From positions 1 through 31,695 of the forward strand of contig CAYNST010000031.1 of NCBI GenBank assembly GCA_964399955.1: DNA of 31,695 nt, written 5' to 3'. The DNA is from CAYNST01 sp964399955. Lineage in GTDB: Bacteria > Pseudomonadota > Gammaproteobacteria > Pseudomonadales > Cellvibrionaceae. Positions within the stretch are counted from its first letter, which is position 1, and each line of letters opens with the position of its first letter. The notes under the pieces were generated by a model that had not been told where the DNA came from, made no database searches, and saw only the letters and a program-made list of their open reading frames with translations. The position numbers and the translations under genes were made by a program. Positions 7,773 through 14,196 of this stretch are shown one piece after another.

Positions 7773-9198
7773 AGTGCGTCACTCCCTGGCCCAGATCGGG
7801 CACCTCCAGGCCCTGTGCCTGCATCATGGCTTTGCGCAGCAAGTTTTCTGCCATGGCGCTGCGGTAGTTTGCGCTGGCACGAACATCCGACAGCGGCGTC
7901 AAACAGGAAGAAACGGCGGAGGTTGCAGTGCGCAAGGCGTGTTCATCGTCCAGTTGCGCGCCCTGCAGGGCGCGCTCGGCCTCATGAGCGCGAACCGGTG
8001 TGGCGGCCATGCCGCCATAGGCAATCAGCGCCCGCTCAATCCGGTTGCCACTGCACACCAGTCTTAGAGCCAGCATTACGCTGGAGATGTCATCCTCGAA
8101 GCGTTTGCTCAGTTTATAGAAGCAATGAAGGTCCCGCAGGTGTGCCGCCGGAAAATGTGCGGCAACAATGTACTCGTCTTTAGCCAGGACGTTTTGCCGA
8201 TAGCCCCGGTAGAACTCTGCCACCGGGACCCGCCGATGCACACCGGCAGGGGACCCCAGCTCGACCATTGCCTCCATGCACAGCAGAATAGGGGGCAAAT
8301 CGGCGATTGGCGAGGCCGTACCCAAATTGCCGCCCAGCGTTCCCCGGTTGCGGATCTGCGGGGAACCTACGCGTTTCAGAAAGCGGGCAAGCTGCGGGAA
8401 TTCACCGCTTAGGCGCTGCTCCATTTGGGTGAACGTCACCGCAGCGCCAATGCTGAGCATCTCACCCAATATCCCGCAAACGTGCATTTCAGACACCTGT
8501 GACAGGTCGATCAACTCGGGCAGGCGCTCGCCGGCCTGGGTCACCTGCAGCATCAGGTCTGTTCCACCGGCAATCATTCGGGCCGCAGGGTGGGACGACA
8601 GCGCTTGGTTCAACTCCGCAAGCGTGCGGGGGACAAGATAGTTACCCTGAGATGCCGGCGACGCAAGGCTTGACAGCTCCTTTTTGACTTTCTCACTGCA
8701 AAGCTCGGGAGCGGGTTTGGCGAGCATGGCCACGCCGGCATCCACAATCGGCCGGTAGCCGGTGCAGCGGCAAAGATTGCCGGCAATGGCTTCCTTTACA
8801 TTTTCCCGTTGGCACTTTGATGTGGCCGAGCCGCTCTCCAGCAGTGCGGCCAGCGACATCACCATGCCGGGGGTGCAGAAGCCGCATTGGGAGCCGTGCG
8901 CTTCCAGCAGTGCTTGCTGGGCCGGGTGCAGTTGCTCGTCTTGCACAAGATATTCTACCGTGACCAGGTGTTTACCATCGGCAATGGCAAGCGGAGCGAT
9001 GCAGGCATTGACACTTTGATAAACAACGTCTTCGTCCTGTAAGTGCCCCAACAGCACCGTGCAGGCGCCACAATCTCCGGAGCTGCAACCTTCTTTGGTG
9101 CCGGTAAGCTGTTTATGATCGCGCAAATAGCGGAGAATGGTGAGGTCCGCCGGCAGGCCGGATTCGCTGACCGTTGTGCTGTTGACAACACTGCGCAA
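7765..9198 (-). CDS. xdhA: xanthine dehydrogenase, FeS/FAD subunit
   Basis: A 477-residue electron-transfer subunit. It has a ferredoxin-type [2Fe-2S] site (Cys38, 43, 46, 66) and a second [2Fe-2S] site (Cys103, 106, 141, 143). An FAD domain follows (MIAGGTDLMLQ near 206-216, GNLGTASPIADLPP near 290) and then a C-terminal CO-dehydrogenase-flavoprotein domain. The start is a TTG at 9198 with GAGGG about 7 bases upstream. No ATG lies before the conserved DLTILRYLR, and TTG gives the normal family length. It is the first gene of the minus-strand purine cluster, so the cluster promoter should lie in 9199-9373, shared with the divergent gene at 9374. Confidence 0.95.
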   Translation of the reverse strand: MRSVVNSTTVSESGLPADLTILRYLRDHKQLTGTKEGCSSGDCGACTVLLGHLQDEDVVYQSVNACIAPLAIADGKHLVTVEYLVQDEQLHPAQQALLEAHGSQCGFCTPGMVMSLAALLESGSATSKCQRENVKEAIAGNLCRCTGYRPIVDAGVAMLAKPAPELCSEKVKKELSSLASPASQGNYLVPRTLAELNQALSSHPAARMIAGGTDLMLQVTQAGERLPELIDLSQVSEMHVCGILGEMLSIGAAVTFTQMEQRLSGEFPQLARFLKRVGSPQIRNRGTLGGNLGTASPIADLPPILLCMEAMVELGSPAGVHRRVPVAEFYRGYRQNVLAKDEYIVAAHFPAAHLRDLHCFYKLSKRFEDDISSVMLALRLVCSGNRIERALIAYGGMAATPVRAHEAERALQGAQLDDEHALRTATSAVSSCLTPLSDVRASANYRSAMAENLLRKAMMQAQGLEVPDLGQGVTHCA

Positions 9199-9373
9199 GG
9201 CAAGGCCCTCAATTATGCCGGCAGCCAGGCTGCCCAGTACGAATGATCACAGCTTCATGAAGCGCAAAGCCGAGTAAACAGCAACAACTGGGGCAACAGC
9301 ATCGTGCGCCGCCCATTCACTGTTTCAGGTTAAGCCTCCCGCAGCATTTTTTCAATATTAACCCTTGGACTGA

Positions 9374-10453
9374 ATGACTTTGTTATTTAATGCAATTGCC
9401 ACTGCTGTGTTAACACTTTGCACCCTTTTGCCGCTACTGCGAACGGAGGTGTGGTGGATACGGCAGTTCGACTTTCCGCGGCTACAACTGAGCCTTCTCC
9501 TGTTGGGAATGGTTGGCTGGAATACTATAGCACTGGATTACTCCGGGTGGACCGCCTGGCTACTGCTGGCGGCCTCAGTCAGCTGCTTTCTATATCAGGT
9601 TTGGTGGATAGTAAAATACACGCCTTTGTACCCTGTTGAAGTCAAAACTACTGAATCCGCCGACCCCAGCCGCCGTTTGCGGCTGCTGACGGCCAACGTG
9701 TTGATGACCAATCGCCGCGCCGACCAGTTGCTGGCGCTGGTGCGCCAGTGCGACCCGGACGTACTGGTAACCCTGGAAAGTGACCGCTGGTGGCAGGAGC
9801 GGTTAGATGTGCTTGAGGCGGATTACCCATACACATTGAAATGCCCGCTTGATAACCTCTATGGCATGCATGTTTATTCTCGACTCAAGTTGACCCATAC
9901 CGAGATCACGTTTTTGGTGGAGGACGACAAGCCGTCCATGCATGCGTCCGTGACCTTGTTGTCCGGCGATCAGGTGAGGCTGCATTTTCTGCACCCGGCG
10001 CCCCCCAGCCCCACCGAAAACGATACCTCATCCGAGAGGGACGCAGAAATTCTGACGGTTGGTCGCAGTCTGGCGGACACCGAAGAGCCGGCCATAGTCG
10101 CGGGAGACCTGAACGACGTTGCCTGGTCGGAAACCACCCGAACCTTCCGCAAAATCAGTAGGTTGCTGGATCCGCGCATTGGCAGGGGCATGTTCAATAC
10201 CTTTCACGCGGATTTCTGGTTTTTGCGCTGGCCTCTGGATCACCTATTCCACAGTCGCCACTTCACGCTGACACAGATGCGTAAATTGCCGAGTTTTGGC
10301 TCAGACCACTTTGCGCTTTTTACCGAACTGAATTTGTCTCCCGGCGCGACCAGTCAACAGTCGGGCCTCGAAGCCGACCCGGAAGCCGTGCAGCGTGCGC
10401 AGGAAAAAAGTGAGGAAGAAGGCGTGCGCGAAGAAGATGTACCCCGGCCCTGA
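9374..10453 (+). CDS. membrane-anchored endonuclease/exonuclease/phosphatase-family protein
   Basis: A 359-residue protein with two or three N-terminal membrane helices (about 3-20, 38-53, 58-80) and an EEP (DNase I-like) domain at about 100-325. Visible active-site motifs: LLTANVL with the metal Asn, DVLVTLESD with the catalytic Glu, GDLNDVAWS, and the terminal FGSDHFAL with its Asp-His pair. The active site is therefore complete and predicted to face the periplasm. The last 35 residues are acidic and rich in Glu, Gln and Arg, probably disordered. The substrate (nucleic acid, phospholipid or phosphoinositide-like) cannot be told from sequence. The ATG at 9374 has only a weak ribosome site. 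It is divergent from xdhA. Confidence 0.85.
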   Translation: MTLLFNAIATAVLTLCTLLPLLRTEVWWIRQFDFPRLQLSLLLLGMVGWNTIALDYSGWTAWLLLAASVSCFLYQVWWIVKYTPLYPVEVKTTESADPSRRLRLLTANVLMTNRRADQLLALVRQCDPDVLVTLESDRWWQERLDVLEADYPYTLKCPLDNLYGMHVYSRLKLTHTEITFLVEDDKPSMHASVTLLSGDQVRLHFLHPAPPSPTENDTSSERDAEILTVGRSLADTEEPAIVAGDLNDVAWSETTRTFRKISRLLDPRIGRGMFNTFHADFWFLRWPLDHLFHSRHFTLTQMRKLPSFGSDHFALFTELNLSPGATSQQSGLEADPEAVQRAQEKSEEEGVREEDVPRP

Positions 10454-10593
10454 CGCCCGCCGTTCAGAAACCTGTAAAAAGCACAAATCTGGGTAGAAAA
10501 AGTCCTGTTAGTGACTCTCTTGGGTTTTGGGCGCGCGCTGCAATACCCCAGACCTCCCCCTAAAACCCCGGATGTTATTGAGATATTCGTCAC

Positions 10594-10609
10594 TGGCACA
10601 TTTTTGGCA
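10594..10609 (+). promoter_or_regulatory. candidate sigma-54 promoter for the OmpA-like gene
   Basis: TGGCACATTTTTGGCA has the invariant GG (10595-10596) and GC (10607-10608) exactly ten bases apart and a full TGGCAC -24 box. The -12 box is TGGCA where TTGCA is ideal. Transcription would begin near 10620, about 60 bp before the ATG at 10681. A short inverted repeat (GTCAG-N5-CTGAC, 10630-10644) lies in the predicted leader. Confidence 0.55.
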
Positions 10610-10680
10610 GAAGACCTTGCAGAGCAGGCGTCAGCTCGACTGACAACTGGCAACTATTTCCCAAAGGGATCGAGGTTTTT

Positions 10681-11982
10681 ATGAGCAAATATAAAGTACA
10701 AAAACTGGCCTTGGCCATCGCTCTTACAGGCGGCTCAGCCGTCAGCCTTGCGGCCGAGGAACAGAATACTTCCCTGGGTGACATGGCCGTTCCGCCCAGC
10801 GCCACCGCAGAGCAGGCTGGGCAACAGCAGATAAGCCGAGAAAATCTGGGTGCTCAAGAGCCGCGCGCCTTCCGTTCCACCTCTACGGTTTCTGGCCCCT
10901 CTGCCGACCAATTGGGTACCACCCATGCAGAAGAGTCGCAAGCGCCCTACGCCCCCAGTGCAGGTGAGGTTGGACCAACCACCGATTTGAGTGACCCGGC
11001 AATGGCCGGAGAAACAGGTCGAGCGGCGGCGTCTGCCTCGGCAGGCGGCCCCACCGAGGCAGACATAGATTTGGCACCATCAGACCGCAGCCCTCAGACT
11101 TCAGCCGCACAATCCGAGGGGCAGTGGGGTGCTGCGGCCGGTGAGGGCGCAAACCCAGAGTCTCCGGCAACACCCATTTCCGGTTTGGGCGAGACATCCG
11201 CTGCGGCCGGAGCCACGGGCACTGGACACAGCACGGAGGCCGCCGGCAGTGACGATGCTGATTCACAAGACGATGAGCGGCCCGTTGCCGGCGGGCAGGG
11301 TAGTGGAAATACGCAGGGCTCCCTAGGTGCGGAACGAGCGTCGGGACCCGCTGGCAGGGCTGCTTCAGGTGCAGAGGAAGACCGGGCCGATGGGGGAGAG
11401 GCCGAGTCCACCATGACTGAAGCTCGGGGTGCAACAGGAAATATGGACTCTGCCGGCCGGCAGACCGATACCGACGGAGTGTCTTATGAATCCCGGGAAG
11501 GAGCGCTTGATGCGCCGGATTTTGGCTACGCTCCCGATGAAGAAGCTCAATCCCAAACAGCGGCAGCCTTGCCCACAGACATGCCGACCCAGAGCCCTGC
11601 GAACAGCATGGTCAATGCTTTATATGACACCATCAGTTTTGATGAGGCCACAGCTGAGCTGAGTGCTGAAGCCGAGGAAGCCCTGGATGGGCTGGCTCAG
11701 CAGATCAACCCTGAAAACCCAGCCACTTTGACCATTCGCGTAGAGGACTACACCGGAGCCGCTGAGGCAGGTGCCGGGCACGGTACGCTGGCGCAAAAGC
11801 GCGGGCAAAACGTCAAGGATTATTTAACTGAGAAAGGGGTGGAAGTTGCTGACTGGACGGTGGACACGCTTGGTGGCAATCCCAGCCCGAGGGCGGATCT
11901 GAGCATGGCCATGCAACCTGATCAGCAGCAAATTATCATTACTATTTTGTCCCGCACTTCAGGCCCGCACGCGCCTTCGTGA
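10681..11982 (+). CDS. exported low-complexity protein with OmpA-like C-terminal domain
   Basis: A 433-residue protein with a signal peptide (basic start, hydrophobic LALAIALTGGSAVSLAA, cleavage near 24-25). It is followed by about 280 residues of disordered, acidic sequence rich in Ala, Gly, Ser, Glu and Thr. The C-terminus (about 308-425) is an OmpA-like peptidoglycan-associated domain: DTISFDEATAELSAEAEEAL, LAQKRGQNVKDYL, then LGGNPSP. The GHTD motif, whose Asp normally contacts diaminopimelate, reads EDYTG here, so the Asp is replaced while the later Arg is kept. A GAGG site precedes the ATG. A strong terminator follows at 12003. It is probably a periplasmic spacer or envelope stress protein; its partners are unknown. 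Confidence 0.75.
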   Translation: MSKYKVQKLALAIALTGGSAVSLAAEEQNTSLGDMAVPPSATAEQAGQQQISRENLGAQEPRAFRSTSTVSGPSADQLGTTHAEESQAPYAPSAGEVGPTTDLSDPAMAGETGRAAASASAGGPTEADIDLAPSDRSPQTSAAQSEGQWGAAAGEGANPESPATPISGLGETSAAAGATGTGHSTEAAGSDDADSQDDERPVAGGQGSGNTQGSLGAERASGPAGRAASGAEEDRADGGEAESTMTEARGATGNMDSAGRQTDTDGVSYESREGALDAPDFGYAPDEEAQSQTAAALPTDMPTQSPANSMVNALYDTISFDEATAELSAEAEEALDGLAQQINPENPATLTIRVEDYTGAAEAGAGHGTLAQKRGQNVKDYLTEKGVEVADWTVDTLGGNPSPRADLSMAMQPDQQQIIITILSRTSGPHAPS

Positions 11983-12002
11983 TTCATACCAAACTAGATT
12001 CC

Positions 12003-12026
12003 GGCGGCTGCGGCCGCCATTTTTTT
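12003..12026 (+). terminator. rho-independent terminator of the OmpA-like gene
   Basis: GGCGGC-TGCG-GCCGCC stem-loop (12003-12018) followed by A and seven T (12020-12026), 20 bp after the stop codon. Confidence 0.85.
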
Positions 12027-12197
12027 GTCTGCAGAAAATAATGAATATATTATGTAAATATTGTGCGCTACAGCCGATGAGGCACTGGATTGGCAGGCAG
12101 GATTAACCCATTCGCAGCGGCAGAAAATTAACCTTGTGCAGAAGTGCCGAAGCCGCTGTTTGAGTTTGTGACGGTGATCAACTAAAACCATGCGCGT

Positions 12198-12218
12198 AAA
12201 AACGTCAATTTATTGACG
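12198..12218 (-). terminator. rho-independent terminator of the minus-strand orphan gene
   Basis: Read on the minus strand, CGTCAA-TAAA-TTGACG is followed directly by five T. It lies about 120 bp past the stop of the 12341-12736 gene and supports that gene being transcribed. Confidence 0.65.
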
Positions 12219-12340
12219 CGCTTATCACCCAGGCGCCTCCTTCTCTGCCGGCAAAGGTCCTTTCAAGCCCTTAGGCCCGTGCTATTCGTCCAGCACCTGC
12301 TATTAGACGATTCCAAATGAGCTGAATCCGCCGAAAAATC

Positions 12341-12736
12341 TCAGCCGGCCGCCACCTGCGGGAAGCCCTTTGCCGCAGGAGATAAAGCCGACAGGGGCCT
12401 GTGGTTGCGCTGCAACTGCTCTGCCCGATAGCGGGCGGGGTTGACAACGTACGCAATGAATTCACCAATGGCAGAGCGCAACACCTGTTTATTGTGCTTG
12501 AGCGCCCAGGGGGTTAGCTTGGGCGGCTCGTGGCCAAACTGCTGTAGGCACCGCTCACCAAGCGCATCAAGGTCCAGGCTTCTTAGATCTCTCGTTTCAT
12601 CACTGCTGAGGTCATCCAGCATGTTTTGAGCAGCCGCATGCCATTGCCGCACGGTTGGCTCATCTTTGAAGCAGGCGTTCTCGACATATTCTAAAAATGC
12701 AAAAAAATGCGGTTTTGAATACTTGGCTTTAGACAT
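12341..12736 (-). CDS. hypothetical protein, all-helical
   Basis: A 131-residue protein I do not recognise. It is predicted helical, with aromatic-rich KPHFFAFLEYVENACF at the start and AIGEFIAYVVNPARYRAEQL near the end. That pattern loosely recalls the SAM-like N-terminal domain of tyrosine recombinases, but no catalytic domain follows, so this is only a resemblance. There is no signal peptide or membrane segment. The ATG at 12736 has an AGGAG Shine-Dalgarno at ideal spacing; an upstream ATG at 12754 in the same frame lacks one. It has its own minus-strand terminator at 12198-12218. The gene is an orphan between two apparently sigma-54-controlled plus-strand genes. Confidence 0.6.
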   Translation of the reverse strand: MSKAKYSKPHFFAFLEYVENACFKDEPTVRQWHAAAQNMLDDLSSDETRDLRSLDLDALGERCLQQFGHEPPKLTPWALKHNKQVLRSAIGEFIAYVVNPARYRAEQLQRNHRPLSALSPAAKGFPQVAAG

Positions 12737-12914
12737 GGTGTTGCTCCTGAACAAATATGTCTGAACATTGGCGCCTATGCGGCATATCCCGAGCTAAAGC
12801 AATAAGTAGTCCAGGTGAATGTGACCCCTCGCGCATCAAGCAATCCAGGCGATTGAGCACGCCTGCGGAAGCAGAACAATCAGTTGCTTTGCAGAGGCCA
12901 CAAACCAGCCTTGC

Positions 12915-12952
12915 ACAATATGTAAATGTGACAATGAGCCTGTAAATATTGT
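12915..12952. promoter_or_regulatory. inverted and direct repeat, candidate activator site
   Basis: ACAATAT and ATATTGT form the ends of a 38-bp interrupted palindrome. Inside it TGTAAAT occurs twice (12921 and 12941), 20 bp or two helical turns apart. It lies 87-125 bp upstream of the sigma-54-type -24 box at 13039, the usual distance for an enhancer-binding protein. The right-hand 12-mer TGTAAATATTGT recurs at 12053-12064. The protein that would bind is unknown. Confidence 0.4.
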
Positions 12953-13038
12953 AAGTAATCTAGCGGTTAAACAACGCCTAATGGTGTTGCCTCGCTTGCT
13001 CGGCGGGCTAGAACCCAGTGCTGCGGGAAAACAGTTAC

Positions 13039-13055
13039 TTGGCACGAGACATGCA
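13039..13055 (+). promoter_or_regulatory. sigma-54 promoter of the DUF1328 gene
   Basis: TTGGCACGAGACATGCA has a perfect -24 element (TTGGCACG) and a near-consensus -12 element (ATGCA, ideal TTGCA), with GG and GC ten bases apart (13041-13042 and 13053-13054). The start of transcription would be near 13066, leaving a leader of about 65 nt before the ATG at 13132. Confidence 0.75.
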
Positions 13056-13131
13056 ATCCCTGAATCGTGCAAGTTTAAAACTGCATTTTTAGAAAACTGT
13101 TTTCAGACAATAACAACTTGGAGGTAAGGTT

Positions 13132-13296
13132 ATGTTCGGATGGGCACTGACATTTCTGGTAATTGGTCTTCTGGCGGCTGTTTTCGGCTTCACCGGTGTT
13201 GCCGGTACAGCAACAAACATCGCTTGGATTCTGTTTGTGGTAGGCATCATTATGGCAATCGTATTTGCCGTTGCCGGCAGACGCTCAAGGATTTGA
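13132..13296 (+). CDS. DUF1328 small membrane protein (YtjA/UPF0391 family)
   Basis: A 54-residue protein with two hydrophobic helices (ALTFLVIGLLAAVFGF and WILFVVGIIMAIVFAV) joined by TGVAGTATNIA, and a short basic tail RRSRI. This is the full DUF1328 pattern and normal length. Family members are abundant, stress-associated inner-membrane proteins of unknown role, often near osmotic-stress genes. The ATG is preceded by GAGGTAA (13121-13127). The gene is monocistronic, with a sigma-54-type promoter upstream and a strong terminator 38 bp downstream. It is too short for many gene callers. Confidence 0.92.
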   Translation: MFGWALTFLVIGLLAAVFGFTGVAGTATNIAWILFVVGIIMAIVFAVAGRRSRI

Positions 13297-13333
13297 GCCG
13301 TAAAGCAGGACTTATCAAACTAAGTGTTGTTTT

Positions 13334-13361
13334 GAAAACACCGGCTGAGGCCGGTGTTTTC
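13334..13361. terminator. rho-independent terminator after the DUF1328 gene
   Basis: A perfect 12-bp inverted repeat (GAAAACACCGGC / GCCGGTGTTTTC) with loop TGAG. The A and T tracts make it able to act in both directions. Confidence 0.9.
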
Positions 13362-13618
13362 GCATCTGCAATTCGCGACTGTATTCGCGGCACCTTGAAA
13401 AGCTGCCAAGGGTCGCCGGCCTAACTGAGTATGCCGCTGCATCGCGGGCGAGTAGTAGGGCCTTCTGCAGCCTGCCTGTCAAAAAAGGCAACCCAATTGG
13501 AAGAAGTTCCGGAAGACATCAAGAGCAGACCTATTTTTGAGTGGCCCCATGGACGAAGCCAGCCCGTTGTGCCTTGCCTGGCCAGTCTCCAAGCCTTCCC
13601 CTCCCGCCCTAGGTGTAC
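13362..13618. other. no gene seen left of the gap
   Basis: These 257 bp hold no supported gene. The frames open here lack ribosome sites and family resemblance, and run into the N block. Confidence 0.5.
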
Positions 13619-13718
13619 NNNNNNNNNNNNNNNNNNNNNNNNNNNNNNNNNNNNNNNNNNNNNNNNNNNNNNNNNNNNNNNNNNNNNNNNNNNNNNNNNN
13701 NNNNNNNNNNNNNNNNNN
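13619..13718. other. assembly gap (100 N)
   Basis: Exactly 100 N, a conventional scaffold gap of unknown true length. Any frame drawn through it is meaningless. Confidence 0.99.
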
Positions 13719-13956
13719 GTACGGCTTCGGCCGGTTGTCTCACCTTCCCATTTGACAATCTGCCGCGGCGGGAGCGGCGGGATTGAAGTCCGTGCCGATT
13801 GTACCCCTGAATATTGATCTCCGTCATAAGTTTCTGCGGCCGTCCGCTCCGGCAGTCGGATATTCAAATCCTCCCACCCCTCGCGGCTGTAACAAGCCCC
13901 AGGGGGTGCAGGCCTGTCACTTTGAAGTCCGGCGGCCCAGCAGCAACCCGTCGCAC
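13719..13956 (-). mobile_element. candidate structured RNA, possibly the 5' part of a group II intron
   Basis: Read on the minus strand from 13956, the sequence begins GTGCGAC, a typical group II intron 5' end. It continues as GC-rich sequence rich in nested helices: a stem 13875-13880/13903-13908 enclosing GGCT-N6-AGCC (13885-13898), and a GGAT-N6-ATCC hairpin (13858-13871). No good protein frame exists. The element would run into the N gap, which suits a multicopy intron that broke the assembly. Domain V and a reverse transcriptase, which would prove it, are not visible. It could instead be another non-coding RNA. Confidence 0.35.
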
Positions 13957-14053
13957 CGCGCAGACGCAGCAAGGCCAGACCCGCATCAGTAGTTTGTTGA
14001 AGTGGGAGCTTGCTAGCAGAATTGAACGACTGTGGACTGCGCATCCCGCGAAA

Positions 14054-14069
14054 TGTGACCTGTCTCACA
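14054..14069 (+). promoter_or_regulatory. perfect CRP/Vfr binding site
   Basis: TGTGACCTGTCTCACA is a perfect TGTGA-N6-TCACA palindrome with the preferred flanks AAA and T. Its centre (14061.5) lies 40.5-41.5 bp before the start site predicted from the -10 box at 14090, the class II activation position. Confidence 0.85.
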
Positions 14070-14089
14070 TCTGTTATTCCAGCGTGAAA

Positions 14090-14095
14090 TAGAAT
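14090..14095 (+). promoter_or_regulatory. -10 box of the DUF1592-DUF1552 operon
   Basis: TAGAAT (one mismatch to TATAAT) lies 20 bp after the CRP site. No good -35 hexamer is present, as expected for a CRP-dependent class II promoter. The leader to the GTG at 14197 would be about 95 nt. Confidence 0.6.
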
Positions 14096-14196
14096 GCGCT
14101 CAGACTAATAACGACGGGATCGCCTGCTAACTTCAGCGGGTAGAGTCAATCATACGACCAGATGGGCAAAAAACCAGCTCAGAGAAGGGGAAAGAT

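Larger units (their letters stand above)
11983..12340. other. intergenic region with two facing terminators
   Basis: These 358 bp hold no convincing gene. They contain the terminator of the OmpA-like gene (12003-12026), an AT-rich stretch with TGTAAATATTGT (12053-12064), and the terminator of the minus-strand gene at 12341 (12198-12218). Confidence 0.6.
12737..13131. other. long regulatory intergenic region
   Basis: These 395 bp lie between the orphan minus-strand gene and the DUF1328 gene, with no convincing gene. They hold an inverted repeat with arms ACAATAT (12915-12921) and ATATTGT (12946-12952), a sigma-54-type promoter at 13039-13055 and the Shine-Dalgarno GAGGTAA at 13121-13127. Confidence 0.6.

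Noticed and set aside
12167..12182. TGTGA-N6-TCAAC as a CRP site
   Set aside because: The right arm has two mismatches, and it lies between two terminators with no promoter nearby.
13421..14068. 215-codon minus-strand frame across the gap
   Set aside because: It is drawn through 34 unknown codons, has no ribosome site and covers sequence that looks like structured RNA.
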